Below are positions 34,724 to 43,052 of a DNA stretch of 64,000 nt, piece after piece. Made by a program: the position numbers and the translations under genes. The stretch covers positions 1-64,000 of the forward strand of contig NZ_SORI01000008.1 of the NCBI RefSeq assembly GCF_004366815.1, in the 5' to 3' direction. Below the pieces are notes generated by a model that saw only the letters and a list, made by a program, of their open reading frames with translations, was not told where the DNA came from and did not search any database. Every line of letters starts with the position of its first letter. Position 1 is the stretch's first letter. Origin of the DNA: Aminivibrio pyruvatiphilus. GTDB taxonomy: Bacteria; Synergistota; Synergistia; Synergistales; Aminobacteriaceae.

Positions 34724-35660
34724 AGAAAAGCCGGTTCCCTGTCTTCGGATGAAGAAAAGACAGCTTCCATGAGTGCAGGAAAACCCTGCCCGCGGAAGCT
34801 GCCTTTTTTTTGTCGGCCCCGTAGAGCACGTCCCCCACGATGGGGTGCCCCATGGAACTCAGGTGGACCCGGATCTGGTGCGTTCTGCCCGTTGCGATGG
34901 AGCACTCCAGAAAGGAATAGCCGTCGCGGACCCACAGTCTTCTGAAATCGGTGATCGCGTGCTTTCCGTCTTCAACCACGGCCATGCGGAGCCTGTTTGA
35001 GGGGCTTCGTCCGATGGGGGCCTCGATACGCCCCGAGGCGTTCTTCACCCTGCCGTGCACAAGGGCAAGATACAGTTTCCGGACTTCCCTCAGCCGGAAC
35101 TGGTTCTGGAGGTTCTCCAGTATTTCCTGCTCCCTGGCGACCACCAGCAATCCTGACGTGGATGCGTCGAGCCGGTGCACTATTCCGGGACGGAGAACGT
35201 TGTTGAAGGAACCAAAGCTGCGGAAACGGTGAAGCAGCCCGTGCACAAGAGTTCCGTGCCGGTTTCCCGGTGCGGGATGGACCACCACACCGCTCGGCTT
35301 GTCGATCACGATAAGCCAGTCGTCTTCGTAGACGACGCCGAAAGGGACCTCCTCCGGCTCGAGATCGAGAGCTTCCGGAGGAGGCACCGTTACTTCCGCC
35401 CGTATCCCGGGAACCATTTTCATTCCGGGCTTGGCCTTTTTTTCGGGAAGAAGGCGGACATTTCCTTCTTCCACGAGCTTTCTCGCGAAAGTCCTTGTAA
35501 TCCCGAGTCTGGAGGATAGAAAGACATCAAGGCGAACCCCCCGGTCTTCCTCCCCGGCGGCAAGGAATTCCATTTCGGTTCCGGAATTTTCGGGTCCTCC
35601 CCCGTCGTCCTCATCATCGAGGGAAGAGAAGCCGGCGGGGGAAGAACGGTCCTGCATCAT
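34656..35660 (-). CDS. RluD-family 23S rRNA pseudouridine synthase
   Basis: This ~334-residue pseudouridine synthase has an N-terminal S4 RNA-binding domain (VRLDVFLSSRLGITRTFARK, residues ~45-65) and the catalytic domain with the active aspartate in VHRLDASTSGLLVVA. The C-terminal RVFLHSWKLSFLHPKTG matches the family end. Start choice is uncertain: ATGs at 35660 and 35657 both lack a good ribosome-binding site and sit 22 nt after ileS. Its last 68 nt overlap rqcH on the other strand, and an rqcH terminator lies inside its coding sequence. RluA/RluC-type specificity is possible. Confidence 0.88.
   Translation of the reverse strand: MMQDRSSPAGFSSLDDEDDGGGPENSGTEMEFLAAGEEDRGVRLDVFLSSRLGITRTFARKLVEEGNVRLLPEKKAKPGMKMVPGIRAEVTVPPPEALDLEPEEVPFGVVYEDDWLIVIDKPSGVVVHPAPGNRHGTLVHGLLHRFRSFGSFNNVLRPGIVHRLDASTSGLLVVAREQEILENLQNQFRLREVRKLYLALVHGRVKNASGRIEAPIGRSPSNRLRMAVVEDGKHAITDFRRLWVRDGYSFLECSIATGRTHQIRVHLSSMGHPIVGDVLYGADKKKAASAGRVFLHSWKLSFLHPKTGNRLFFRSCLPAALTGQLREILSTCPD
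34761..34811 (+). terminator. Intrinsic terminator of rqcH, inside the antisense rluD coding region
   Basis: CAGCTTCC (34761-34768) pairs with GGAAGCTG (34794-34801), an inner stem GCAGG/CCTGC (775-779, 785-789) stacks within, and eight T residues follow (34804-34811). It starts 38 bp after the rqcH stop codon. Confidence 0.8.
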
Positions 35661-35682
35661 AAAGAAAGAACGACCGGCAGGC

Positions 35683-38466
35683 TCAGGCGGAGAGAACCGC
35701 CGAACACCTCGGGCAGAGCCCGTTTTCATCGCCTTCCTCGGTATACTGCCAGCACCTGGGGCATTTTTCACCCCCGGCCTTGTCCACTCCGATCCTGAGA
35801 CCTGTCTCCTCGTCTTCCCGGACCACGGCCATATCGCTGATCGTATCGACCCAGCGGAAGCCCGAGACGATGGAAAAGACCCGAAGATCTTCGTCGGTGA
35901 AAAGAGCGGCAGCCTCGGGGGCCCCGTTCCTCTCCACTTCTACCCTGGCGTCCAGCGAATGGCCGATGATGCCGGCGCTTCGCGCCTGCTCGAGGACCCG
36001 GCTCACCGCCGCTCGCACGGAGAGAACTTTTCCCCATTTTTCCTCAAGCTGCTTTCCTTCGGTCACCGCAAAGGTTTCCGGCCAGTCGGAGAGGAAAATG
36101 CTTTCGGGGAGCTTCGGATCAATCTTCCGCATCTCCTGCCAGACTTCCTCGGCGGTAAAGCTGAGGACCGGGGCCAGCATCCTGATGATCGCCGAAAGGA
36201 CAAGCCACATGGCTGTCTGGCCGCTTCTCCTTGACAGTGATTCGGCCCCGTCGGCGTACATCCTGTCCTTGCTGGAATCCAGATAGAAGGAGCTGAGTTC
36301 GTTCACGCAGAACTGGTGGATGGCGAAGGTCGGCACGTGGAACTCGTAATCGTCGTATGCTTCGTTCGCCCTTTCGATGACGCCGTTGAGCTTCTGCAGG
36401 ATCCACCGGTCCATCTCCGTCATTTTTTCCACGGAAACGGAGTGACGCTCCGGGTCGAATCCCTTCAGGTTGGCGAGGAGGTACCGGGCCGTATTCCGGA
36501 TTCTCCGGTAGGATTCGCTCAGATTTTTTATGATCCCCTGGGAGATACGGATGTCATTCCGGTAGTCCGTGGAAGCCACCCACAGCCTCAGGATATCCGC
36601 CCCGTATTCGTTGATGACCTCCTGGGGTGCAACCACGTTTCCCAGGGATTTCGACATCTTCTTGCCGTCGCCGTCGACGATGAATCCGTGGGTAAGCACC
36701 TGTTCGTAGGGAGGTCTGCCGTACATTCCCACGGAAGTGAGGAGGGACGTCTGGAACCAGCCGCGGTGCTGGTCGCTTCCCTCAAGGTACATGTCGGCGG
36801 GCCATTTCAGCTCCGGCCTGACCTTCAGCACGGCGGCGTGGCTCGATCCTGAATCGAACCACACGTCCATGATGTCCTTCTCCTTGGTCAGGTGCTTTCC
36901 GCCGCAGTGGGGGCAGAAACACAGATCGCCGAGGAGATCTTCGGGAGTCTTGCTCCACCAGGCGGAGCAGCCTTCTACCTCTACATGTTTCTGTACCGCA
37001 AGAATCCGGTCTTCGGTGAGGACGGGCTTTCCGCAGTCGTCACAGTAGAAGGCAGGGATGGGAACGCCCCAGATACGCTGTCTGCTGATGCACCAGTCGG
37101 ACCGGTCTCGGACCATGTTGTAGATTCTTTCCTTGCCCCATTCCGGAATCCAGCGCACGTTCTCCTCGATGCACCGGAGGGCTTCAGCGCGAAAATCCGA
37201 CACTGAGACGAACCACTGGTCCGTGGAACGGAAGATGACGGGTTTCTTGCACCGCCAGCAATGAGGGTAGGAGTGGGAAATGGAACCGTGGCCGAGAAGT
37301 CTGCCGCTTTCCGTCAGGATTTCCAGAATCCTTTTCGATCCGTCCTTGATCTGGAGGCCGTCCACCAGTCCGGTTCCCTGCTTGAAATATCCCTTGTCGT
37401 CCACGGGATTGTAGATCTCGATGCCGTATTTCACTCCGGATTCGTAGTCTTCCACGCCGTGGCCGGGAGCAGTGTGGACACATCCCGTTCCCGTATCGAG
37501 AAGAACGTAATCAGCGAGAAGAATGAGGATTTCCCGGTCGGGGTAGAAGGGATGGACCGCTTTCTTTCCTTCGAGCTCCCTGCCCCTGACCGTCAGGATT
37601 TCTTCACCGAAGCTGAGTCCGGTTTCTTTTTCCACGCTCTCCCTGAGGGCCTTTGCGAAAAGGTATACCTTTTCTCCGGAGCGGAAAAAGGAGTATTCAT
37701 GATCCCCGCCGACGGCCACCGCCATGCTCGCGGGCAGCGTCCATGGCGTGGTGGTCCACACGATGACGTTCACGTCCAGGCCCGAGAGGGCGGGGTGAAT
37801 CTCCCCGGCCCCTGGGAAGGAATAGGCGACGAATATGGACGGAGACGTCTCGTCCCAGTACTCGATTTCCGCCGCAGCGAGGGCCGTCTGGCAGTCGATG
37901 CACCAGTAGACGGGTTTCTGTCCCTTGTAGACGAGCCCCTTTTTCACCAGCTCCGCGAAGGCGCCGAGCTGGGCCGCCTCGTACTGCGGATGGAGGGTCA
38001 TGTAGGGGTTCTCCCAGTCACCGAGGACACCCAGGCGAATGAACTCCTCCCTCTGCACATCCCGGAACTGGAGAGCGTATTCCGTGCACTTCTCCCTGAG
38101 GAAAACGGGGTCCACCGTATCTTTGTTGACCTTCAGCGTCTTGAGAACGTGAAGCTCGATGGGAAGGCCGTGGGTATCCCAGCCGGGAACGTAGGGGGCA
38201 TAATACCCCTTCATGGCCTTGAACTTGGGGATGAAATCCTTCAGTATTTTGTTGAAGGCGGTGCCTATGTGAATATGGCCGTTGGCATACGGGGGGCCGT
38301 CATGAAGGACAAAGGAAGGAGCGCCTTCCCTGTTTTTCAGCATTTTTCCGAAGATGTCCCGTTCTTTCCAGAATTCGAGGAAACCGGGTTCTCTTTTCGC
38401 AAGATTCGCCCTCATGGGAAAATCAGTTTCCGGAAGGTTCAGCGTGTTTTTGTAATCCGTATTCAT
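35683..38466 (-). CDS. ileS: Isoleucyl-tRNA synthetase
   Basis: This 927-residue class I synthetase has the HIGH motif in PPYANGHIHIGTA near residue 55 and KMSKS in GKKMSKSLGNV near 600. The C-terminal zinc finger is present (CPRCWQYTEEGDENGLCPRC), which marks the bacterial IleS1 type. The ATG at 38464-38466 follows AAGGGGG at 7 nt. It has its own leader with a strong hairpin and no T-box motif. rluD follows 22 nt downstream. Confidence 0.97.
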   Translation of the reverse strand: MNTDYKNTLNLPETDFPMRANLAKREPGFLEFWKERDIFGKMLKNREGAPSFVLHDGPPYANGHIHIGTAFNKILKDFIPKFKAMKGYYAPYVPGWDTHGLPIELHVLKTLKVNKDTVDPVFLREKCTEYALQFRDVQREEFIRLGVLGDWENPYMTLHPQYEAAQLGAFAELVKKGLVYKGQKPVYWCIDCQTALAAAEIEYWDETSPSIFVAYSFPGAGEIHPALSGLDVNVIVWTTTPWTLPASMAVAVGGDHEYSFFRSGEKVYLFAKALRESVEKETGLSFGEEILTVRGRELEGKKAVHPFYPDREILILLADYVLLDTGTGCVHTAPGHGVEDYESGVKYGIEIYNPVDDKGYFKQGTGLVDGLQIKDGSKRILEILTESGRLLGHGSISHSYPHCWRCKKPVIFRSTDQWFVSVSDFRAEALRCIEENVRWIPEWGKERIYNMVRDRSDWCISRQRIWGVPIPAFYCDDCGKPVLTEDRILAVQKHVEVEGCSAWWSKTPEDLLGDLCFCPHCGGKHLTKEKDIMDVWFDSGSSHAAVLKVRPELKWPADMYLEGSDQHRGWFQTSLLTSVGMYGRPPYEQVLTHGFIVDGDGKKMSKSLGNVVAPQEVINEYGADILRLWVASTDYRNDIRISQGIIKNLSESYRRIRNTARYLLANLKGFDPERHSVSVEKMTEMDRWILQKLNGVIERANEAYDDYEFHVPTFAIHQFCVNELSSFYLDSSKDRMYADGAESLSRRSGQTAMWLVLSAIIRMLAPVLSFTAEEVWQEMRKIDPKLPESIFLSDWPETFAVTEGKQLEEKWGKVLSVRAAVSRVLEQARSAGIIGHSLDARVEVERNGAPEAAALFTDEDLRVFSIVSGFRWVDTISDMAVVREDEETGLRIGVDKAGGEKCPRCWQYTEEGDENGLCPRCSAVLSA

Positions 38467-38473
38467 GCAGCTA

Positions 38474-38520
38474 CCCCCTTGTGTAATAGGCGAAACCGTC
38501 CCCTTGTGCCAAGGGGACGG
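38474..38520 (-). promoter_or_regulatory. ileS leader: hairpin that repeats the Shine-Dalgarno sequence
   Basis: A 10-bp perfect stem, CCGTCCCCTT with AAGGGGACGG (38511-38520 and 38496-38505 on the minus strand), has a 5-nt loop. The ribosome-binding site AAGGGGG (38474-38480) lies 15 nt after the stem. CACAAGGGG occurs in both the 3' arm and the ribosome-binding site, so the 5' arm can pair with either. Confidence 0.5.
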
Positions 38521-38536
38521 CATAAAAGTCGAGGCT

Positions 38537-38545
38537 ATTTTAGCA
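38537..38545 (-). promoter_or_regulatory. Extended -10 promoter of ileS
   Basis: TGCTAAAAT on the minus strand is a TGn-extended -10 element; the -35 region is poor. The transcript would begin a few nucleotides before the leader hairpin. Confidence 0.45.
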
Positions 38546-38636
38546 TAGCGGGGAAAAAATCCCCACACGAAGCCTTCCCGGGGATAATCCTTTTCCCCGC
38601 TGGTTTCGGGAAATCCCGGTCCGGGAGCGGAAAGAC

Positions 38637-39140
38637 TCAGAAAAGGCGGGACAGAAGCCGTCCGGCGATACTCGCCGTCTCCGCCCGGAAGAGCAGCACG
38701 CTGTCCGGAAACAGCCTGTAGAGCTCAAATTCCCTGCCGTCCAGAAACAGGGAATTTCTGCCGAGAAAACTGCTTCCCACCCTATACCTGATTGAAGGGA
38801 ATACCGCTCTGCCGCCCTGCAGCGTCATCCATTCTTTTCCCGGAAGGAAGCGTCCGTTCCGGGGAGCTTCGGCGGGCAGCCCGGCGTTATGGGACCGGAT
38901 GCGCTCTTCCCATTGACGGATGAGCCCGCCCACCACCCGGTACTCCCCTTCCACGGGGGTCTGCTCCACCGAATGTATGAACCGGAGGACGAAGGGAAAT
39001 CCCGGGGGGACAGCCCTGGCGAAGACTTCTTCGCCGCTGTCCCGTGAAACTTCCAGAAAATAGGAGGGAGCCGTCAGGATGCAGAGAAGGAACAATAAAA
39101 AAAAGACCACGAGAATCCTTTTGAAAAAGGGCTTCTTCAT
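38637..39140 (-). CDS. DUF1850 family exported protein
   Basis: This 167-residue protein has an N-terminal signal or anchor (FKRILVVFFLLFLLCILTAP) and the DUF1850 hallmark FIHSVEQTPVEGEY followed by HNAGLP. DUF1850 proteins usually lie beside TAXI-type TRAP transporters; no transporter gene is present here, so this copy is an orphan. It follows tRNA-Arg(CCT) by 43 nt on the same strand and may share its promoter. Its function is unknown. Confidence 0.75.
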   Translation of the reverse strand: MKKPFFKRILVVFFLLFLLCILTAPSYFLEVSRDSGEEVFARAVPPGFPFVLRFIHSVEQTPVEGEYRVVGGLIRQWEERIRSHNAGLPAEAPRNGRFLPGKEWMTLQGGRAVFPSIRYRVGSSFLGRNSLFLDGREFELYRLFPDSVLLFRAETASIAGRLLSRLF

Positions 39141-39183
39141 GGACTTTCACTCCGTTTCCTGTTCATGATGAACGGAAAATGTA

Positions 39184-39259
39184 TGGCGAGCCTGGGCCGA
39201 TTCGAACGGCCGACCTACAGCTTAGGAGGCTGTCGCTCTATCCTCTGAGCTACAGGCCC
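39184..39259 (-). tRNA. tRNA-Arg (anticodon CCT)
   Basis: Acceptor GGGCCTG pairs with CAGGCTC (one wobble); G and CCA are encoded. The anticodon arm ACAGC-CTCCTAA-GCTGT gives CCT (AGG codons). It has its own promoter and an inverted repeat in its 5' leader. Confidence 0.95.
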
Positions 39260-39269
39260 GCTTTCATGC

Positions 39270-39313
39270 TGTTCACGAAAAAGAACCTGCCGCATACCCC
39301 TTTTCCGTGAACA
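39270..39313. repeat. 14-bp inverted repeat in the tRNA-Arg 5' leader
   Basis: TGTTCACGAAAAAG (39270-39283) and CTTTTCCGTGAACA (39300-39313) pair over 14 positions on the minus-strand RNA with one G-U pair and a 16-nt loop. It lies between the promoter and the mature tRNA. Confidence 0.6.
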
Positions 39314-39319
39314 GGGGAC

Positions 39320-39348
39320 ATAGTACCATCCCTCCGGCAAAAATTCAA
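39320..39348 (-). promoter_or_regulatory. Promoter of tRNA-Arg(CCT)
   Basis: TTGAAT (39343-39348) and TACTAT (39320-39325) are 17 bp apart on the minus strand, with a TGG extension before the -10. The transcript would start just before the inverted repeat. Confidence 0.65.
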
Positions 39349-39376
39349 GCCGCGGGGAAAAAACAGCCCGACCGGG

Positions 39377-39736
39377 TCAGCGCAGATGTTCCAGCCCGCC
39401 GAGGAACTCCATCAGCACGTTCGCATGGTTGTAGACAGGATCCTTCGCCCCGTACACGAGGGTGACCGTTCCCTGCAGTGCGTGTTCCAGGAGAATTTTC
39501 ACAGGATTTGCATTCCCCGCAAGTTCTTCCAGGTACATGCTCCTGAAGGTTTCCCACTTCGCCGGGTCGTGGCAGAAGTCCTTTCTGAGTTCCGGGCTCG
39601 GGGCAATCTCCTTCAGCCAGAGGTCGATCCGGGCGGCATCTTTCGAAATACCCCGTGGCCAGAGCCTGTCCACAAGGATCCTGGTGCCGTCTTCCGGAGC
39701 GCTGGGCTCATACACCCGCTTCAGGACAAAATTCAC
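39377..39736 (-). CDS. DUF488 family protein
   Basis: This 119-residue protein contains the DUF488 signatures YEPSAPEDGTRILVDRLWPRG near the start, WLKEIAPSPELRKDF in the middle and TLVYGAKDPVYNHA near the end. The family is widespread and its biochemical role is not settled. The start is a GTG at 39734-39736 with GGGAGG 8 nt upstream. It follows ribF by 65 nt and precedes the tRNA-Arg promoter. Confidence 0.88.
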   Translation of the reverse strand: MNFVLKRVYEPSAPEDGTRILVDRLWPRGISKDAARIDLWLKEIAPSPELRKDFCHDPAKWETFRSMYLEELAGNANPVKILLEHALQGTVTLVYGAKDPVYNHANVLMEFLGGLEHLR

Positions 39737-39801
39737 AGTCTTTTCCTCCCTCTCCGGCCCGCGGATCCCCCACCCGGCCGTGTTCGTTCCCCAGGGCCGC
39801 C

Positions 39802-40746
39802 TCAGCCCCGAAGAGCCGTTCCAAGCTGTTCGTAAAGCTCGGCCCGTCCCTGTGCAACTTCACTGAAAAGCCTTCCGGACAGACGGACATCCTCTTTCAT
39901 CCGGAAAACAAGCTGCTCCGGCGAATCAAACTTTTCCTCGTCCCGCAGAAATTCCTCGAAGAAAACAGCGATTTTGTTGCCGTACAGAGATCCGTTGTAG
40001 CCGATAATATGCGTCTCCGCCCGTATTCCCCTGTCTTCCTGCCGGAAGGTGGGGTTCACGCCCACGTTGAGGGCCCCGGGCATCCACCTGGAGTCCACAA
40101 ACACCGAAACGCAGTATACTCCTCTCCTCGGCATCACCTTTTCCGGAGGATAATGAACGTTTGCCGTGGGAAAGCCGAGCTTCGCCCCTCTCCCGTCTCC
40201 GGGCACCACCGTTCCTTCAAAGAAAAAGGGATATCCAAGAAGGCGCCTCGCCAGGGCGACGGAACCATGGGCCACATGGCTCCGTATTGAGCTGCTTCCC
40301 ACCTTCTCCCCGTCAATGGAGAGAGGTTCGGCTTCCTCGAAGAGCCATCCCTTCGTCTGGGACCACTTCCGGAGGAAGGCCGTATCGCCTTCCCTGTTTC
40401 TGCCGAAACGGAAATCCTTCCCCACCACGATGCCCGTGACAGGAAGAAGCTCTTCAAGATAGACCAGGAATTCCGGCGGGGACATCAGGGCTGTTTTCGG
40501 GGTGAAGGGTATTTTCACCGTCCCTGGGATATGGAGGAAGCGGGCAAGAATATCTCGCTCCGGTTCGGTGAAGAGGACCGGAATTTCCCTGCCCTTTATC
40601 ACGTTTCCGGGGTGGGGGGAAAAGGTGACCACTCCCCAGCCGCCGGCATTTTCCGGGGAGTGCCGCCCGGCCATGGAGGCCGCGGTCTCGAGAAGACGGC
40701 GGTGGCCGAGATGAAAGCCGTCGAAGGCACCGAGGATCAGGATCAT
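39802..40746 (-). CDS. ribF: Bifunctional riboflavin kinase / FAD synthetase
   Basis: This 314-residue enzyme makes FMN and FAD. The N-terminal adenylyltransferase has the nucleotide motif GAFDGFHLGHRRLL at residues 6-19, and the C-terminal riboflavin kinase domain has GAKLGFPTANVHYP near residue 190. The ATG overlaps the truB stop (ATGA), as is common in this operon. No FMN riboswitch precedes it. Confidence 0.95.
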   Translation of the reverse strand: MILILGAFDGFHLGHRRLLETAASMAGRHSPENAGGWGVVTFSPHPGNVIKGREIPVLFTEPERDILARFLHIPGTVKIPFTPKTALMSPPEFLVYLEELLPVTGIVVGKDFRFGRNREGDTAFLRKWSQTKGWLFEEAEPLSIDGEKVGSSSIRSHVAHGSVALARRLLGYPFFFEGTVVPGDGRGAKLGFPTANVHYPPEKVMPRRGVYCVSVFVDSRWMPGALNVGVNPTFRQEDRGIRAETHIIGYNGSLYGNKIAVFFEEFLRDEEKFDSPEQLVFRMKEDVRLSGRLFSEVAQGRAELYEQLGTALRG

Positions 40747-41660
40747 GGATTCCCCTCCAGAGGGATGTTCATCCTGGGTTCGTAGAGGCCGCCGGGGAGC
40801 AGGTTCCCGAAGCTGAACACCCTTTCTCCGAGGACGGCGGCCTTGCCCCCCGGATCCCCGTCTCCGGGAGAGAGCGTGACCAGGTCCGAAAGGGACACGG
40901 TCTTTCCAGCGAGAAGGTCGGCGTCCGTCCCGGGAGGGCAGGAGTAGGAGTAATACTGGACTGCCAGTTCGGAAAGGGGCCTGATCTCCCTTGAAAAATC
41001 CGCTTCTCCCGACTCGAGCCTGTCAAAGGCAAGGGCTTCGTCCTGCCGGAAGCGCCCGATGGATCGCCGCACAAGGGAGAGGACGTACGCCCCGCATCCC
41101 AGCGCCCTGCCTATGTCCCTGACTATGCTCCGAACGTAGGTTCCCTTCCTGCAGCGTAGGCGGAGGGCGAAGGAGCGGTCCACCCCGTCTTCCTCCGTGA
41201 GGCGGATGGATGATATGTGCACCGGTCTGGGCGAAATGGCCGGGTTTTCACCTGACCGGGCGATTCTGTGAGCCCTCTCCCCGTTCACCCGGACTGCGGA
41301 AATGTCCGGAGGCGTCTGGAGGCGGGTTCCGAGAAAGGAGGGAAGAAGGGAGGCTGTCCTTCCGGCCGCATCCGGCGGGACGGGGCCCGAGAACACCGTG
41401 TCCCCTGAAAAGTCGTCGGTGGACCGCTCTTCTCCCAGCCGGAAACGGACGTCATAAACTTTAGGAAGCCCCATGACAAGGTCGCTTGTCCGGGTCGCCC
41501 CTCCCACAAGGAGGACAAGGAGTCCTTCGGCTGTGGAATCCAGGGTTCCTCCGTGCCCGACCTTAACCCCTTTTCCGAGGCGCCTGCGCAGTGCTGCCAC
41601 GCAGGCGGTGCTGCGGATTCCCTCCGGTTTATCGAGCAGAAGCACTCCGCAGAGTGTCAT
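40743..41660 (-). CDS. truB: tRNA pseudouridine-55 synthase TruB
   Basis: This ~305-residue enzyme modifies U55 in the T-loop of tRNAs. The catalytic aspartate is in HGGTLDSTAEGLLVLLVG near residue 42. The ATG at 41658-41660 follows GGAGG at 6 nt; it lies inside the end of nrnA (32-nt overlap). The 61-codon upstream extension is a shadow of nrnA. The C-terminal PUA-like part is present. Confidence 0.95.
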   Translation of the reverse strand: MTLCGVLLLDKPEGIRSTACVAALRRRLGKGVKVGHGGTLDSTAEGLLVLLVGGATRTSDLVMGLPKVYDVRFRLGEERSTDDFSGDTVFSGPVPPDAAGRTASLLPSFLGTRLQTPPDISAVRVNGERAHRIARSGENPAISPRPVHISSIRLTEEDGVDRSFALRLRCRKGTYVRSIVRDIGRALGCGAYVLSLVRRSIGRFRQDEALAFDRLESGEADFSREIRPLSELAVQYYSYSCPPGTDADLLAGKTVSLSDLVTLSPGDGDPGGKAAVLGERVFSFGNLLPGGLYEPRMNIPLEGNP

Positions 41661-42654
41661 TTTTCTCCTCCAGAAGAGCTGTGAGTGATGCGACGGCTTC
41701 CGACACGGGCAGGGGAAGTCTGCACCCCGCCGCCTGGGGATGTCCGCCGCCGCCGAAGGCGTGGGCGATTTCCGAGGCGGAAAGGGCGCCCCTTGAACGG
41801 AGGCTCGCCCTGACGCAGTCGTCATCCTCGATAAAAAAAACGGCAAAGGAGACGGACCTGACGGTGAGAAGCTCGTTTACCAGGAATTCCGTCTCGGCAG
41901 GATTGCTGCCGGTATCCAGAAAATCGGTCTTCCCGATCCAGGTTACGGCAGCGAAAGATCCGACGGACCGTACCCTTTCGAGGGCCCTGCCGCGAAGACG
42001 GAGTCCGCCCATGGTCCGGCTGCATCGAATAAGCTGGTCGATCTTTTCAGGGGCGACGCCGAGAGACAGAAGATCTGCCGCAGCCTGGTGCGTCCTTGGC
42101 GTGGTGCAGGAGAACGCAAAGTTGCCGCAGTCGGTGACAATGGCGGTGTAAAGGGCTTCCGCGGCCTCTAAAGGAATGGGTATCCCCCAGCTCCGGAGGA
42201 GCATCCAGCACATTTCCCCCACGGAGGAAGACGTCGGGTCCACCCATACGGCAGTTCCAAACCCCTCGTTATCATGATGGTGATCCATATTGACCAGGGG
42301 CACGCCCTCCGGAATTTCGGAAAGATCCGCCACCGAACGGGCGGCGGTGGACGTGTCCAGGGCCACAACCACGGTGTCCCGGCAGAGGGACAGGGAACCG
42401 AGCGTCAGCCCGGGCAGAAAGCCGTCAGTCCCCGCAAGAAACAGGTAGCTGTCCGGCACGGGATCCGGACCTCCCCAGACAACATCCTTGCCCAGGGAGC
42501 GGCCCATGGACCACAGGGCGCTCCCGCAGCCGAGTGTATCGCCGTCGGGCTTGGTGTGGGAAAGCAGAATCCAGCGGGAGGCACCCGAAAGAAGAGAAAT
42601 AATCCTTGCGGTCTGTTCGCTCCGGAAAAGGGGAACTGTCCCTTCCATAGTCAT
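41629..42654 (-). CDS. DHH/DHHA1 phosphoesterase (NrnA-like oligoribonuclease / pAp phosphatase)
   Basis: This 341-residue protein has the DHH-family motifs: SHTKPDGDTLG near residue 32, the DHH motif in NMDHHHDNEG near 120, and the DHHA1 glycine-histidine motif FGGGGHPQAAG near 300. It probably degrades short RNA or phosphoadenosine phosphate with Mn2+. Position between rbfA and truB is typical of bacterial nrnA. The ATG overlaps the rbfA stop. Confidence 0.92.
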   Translation of the reverse strand: MTMEGTVPLFRSEQTARIISLLSGASRWILLSHTKPDGDTLGCGSALWSMGRSLGKDVVWGGPDPVPDSYLFLAGTDGFLPGLTLGSLSLCRDTVVVALDTSTAARSVADLSEIPEGVPLVNMDHHHDNEGFGTAVWVDPTSSSVGEMCWMLLRSWGIPIPLEAAEALYTAIVTDCGNFAFSCTTPRTHQAAADLLSLGVAPEKIDQLIRCSRTMGGLRLRGRALERVRSVGSFAAVTWIGKTDFLDTGSNPAETEFLVNELLTVRSVSFAVFFIEDDDCVRASLRSRGALSASEIAHAFGGGGHPQAAGCRLPLPVSEAVASLTALLEEKNDTLRSASAR

Positions 42655-43052
42655 TCCCCGCTTTCCTGATATTCCTCTTCTTCGTCGCCCGTTTCTTCCG
42701 GTTCATCGTCTTCATCGGTCTTCAGGGAGTCCAGCAGCCGATCCATCACCCTGCCGTACTCCTCACTCGTGTCCACGTGAAATGAAAGGGCCGGGGTCAG
42801 CCTCAGGCCGAGCTGCCTGCCCAGCATGGTCCGCAGTGCCCCTGCCGCGGAGTCCAGGGATTTTTTCACATCGTCCCGGATGGACGGGTCTACCGTGGTG
42901 AAATACACCCTGGCATTCTCCAGGTCACGGGAACAGTCCACTTCAGTAATAACGGCAAGTTTCGCCGTTTCATTCTTCACCCGCAGTTCCAGAAGGAGCG
43001 AAATCTCCCTCTGCATCTGCTTGTTGATTCTTTGCATCCGAAAGCTCGTCAT
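42651..43052 (-). CDS. rbfA: Ribosome-binding factor A
   Basis: This 133-residue single-KH protein acts in 30S maturation. The N-terminal QRINKQMQREISLLL and the segment ARVYFTTVD match the family. The C-terminal ~20 residues are strongly acidic (Asp/Glu-rich). The ATG has GAGGT 8 nt upstream and lies inside ylxP, overlapping it by 83 nt. Confidence 0.93.
   Translation of the reverse strand: MTSFRMQRINKQMQREISLLLELRVKNETAKLAVITEVDCSRDLENARVYFTTVDPSIRDDVKKSLDSAAGALRTMLGRQLGLRLTPALSFHVDTSEEYGRVMDRLLDSLKTDEDDEPEETGDEEEEYQESGE

Noticed and set aside
38461-38560. T-box leader for ileS
   Set aside because: No T-box sequence or terminator/antiterminator pair was found; the hairpin near the start has another layout.
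40743-40800. FMN riboswitch for ribF
   Set aside because: ribF overlaps truB by 4 nt, leaving no leader in which a riboswitch could fold.
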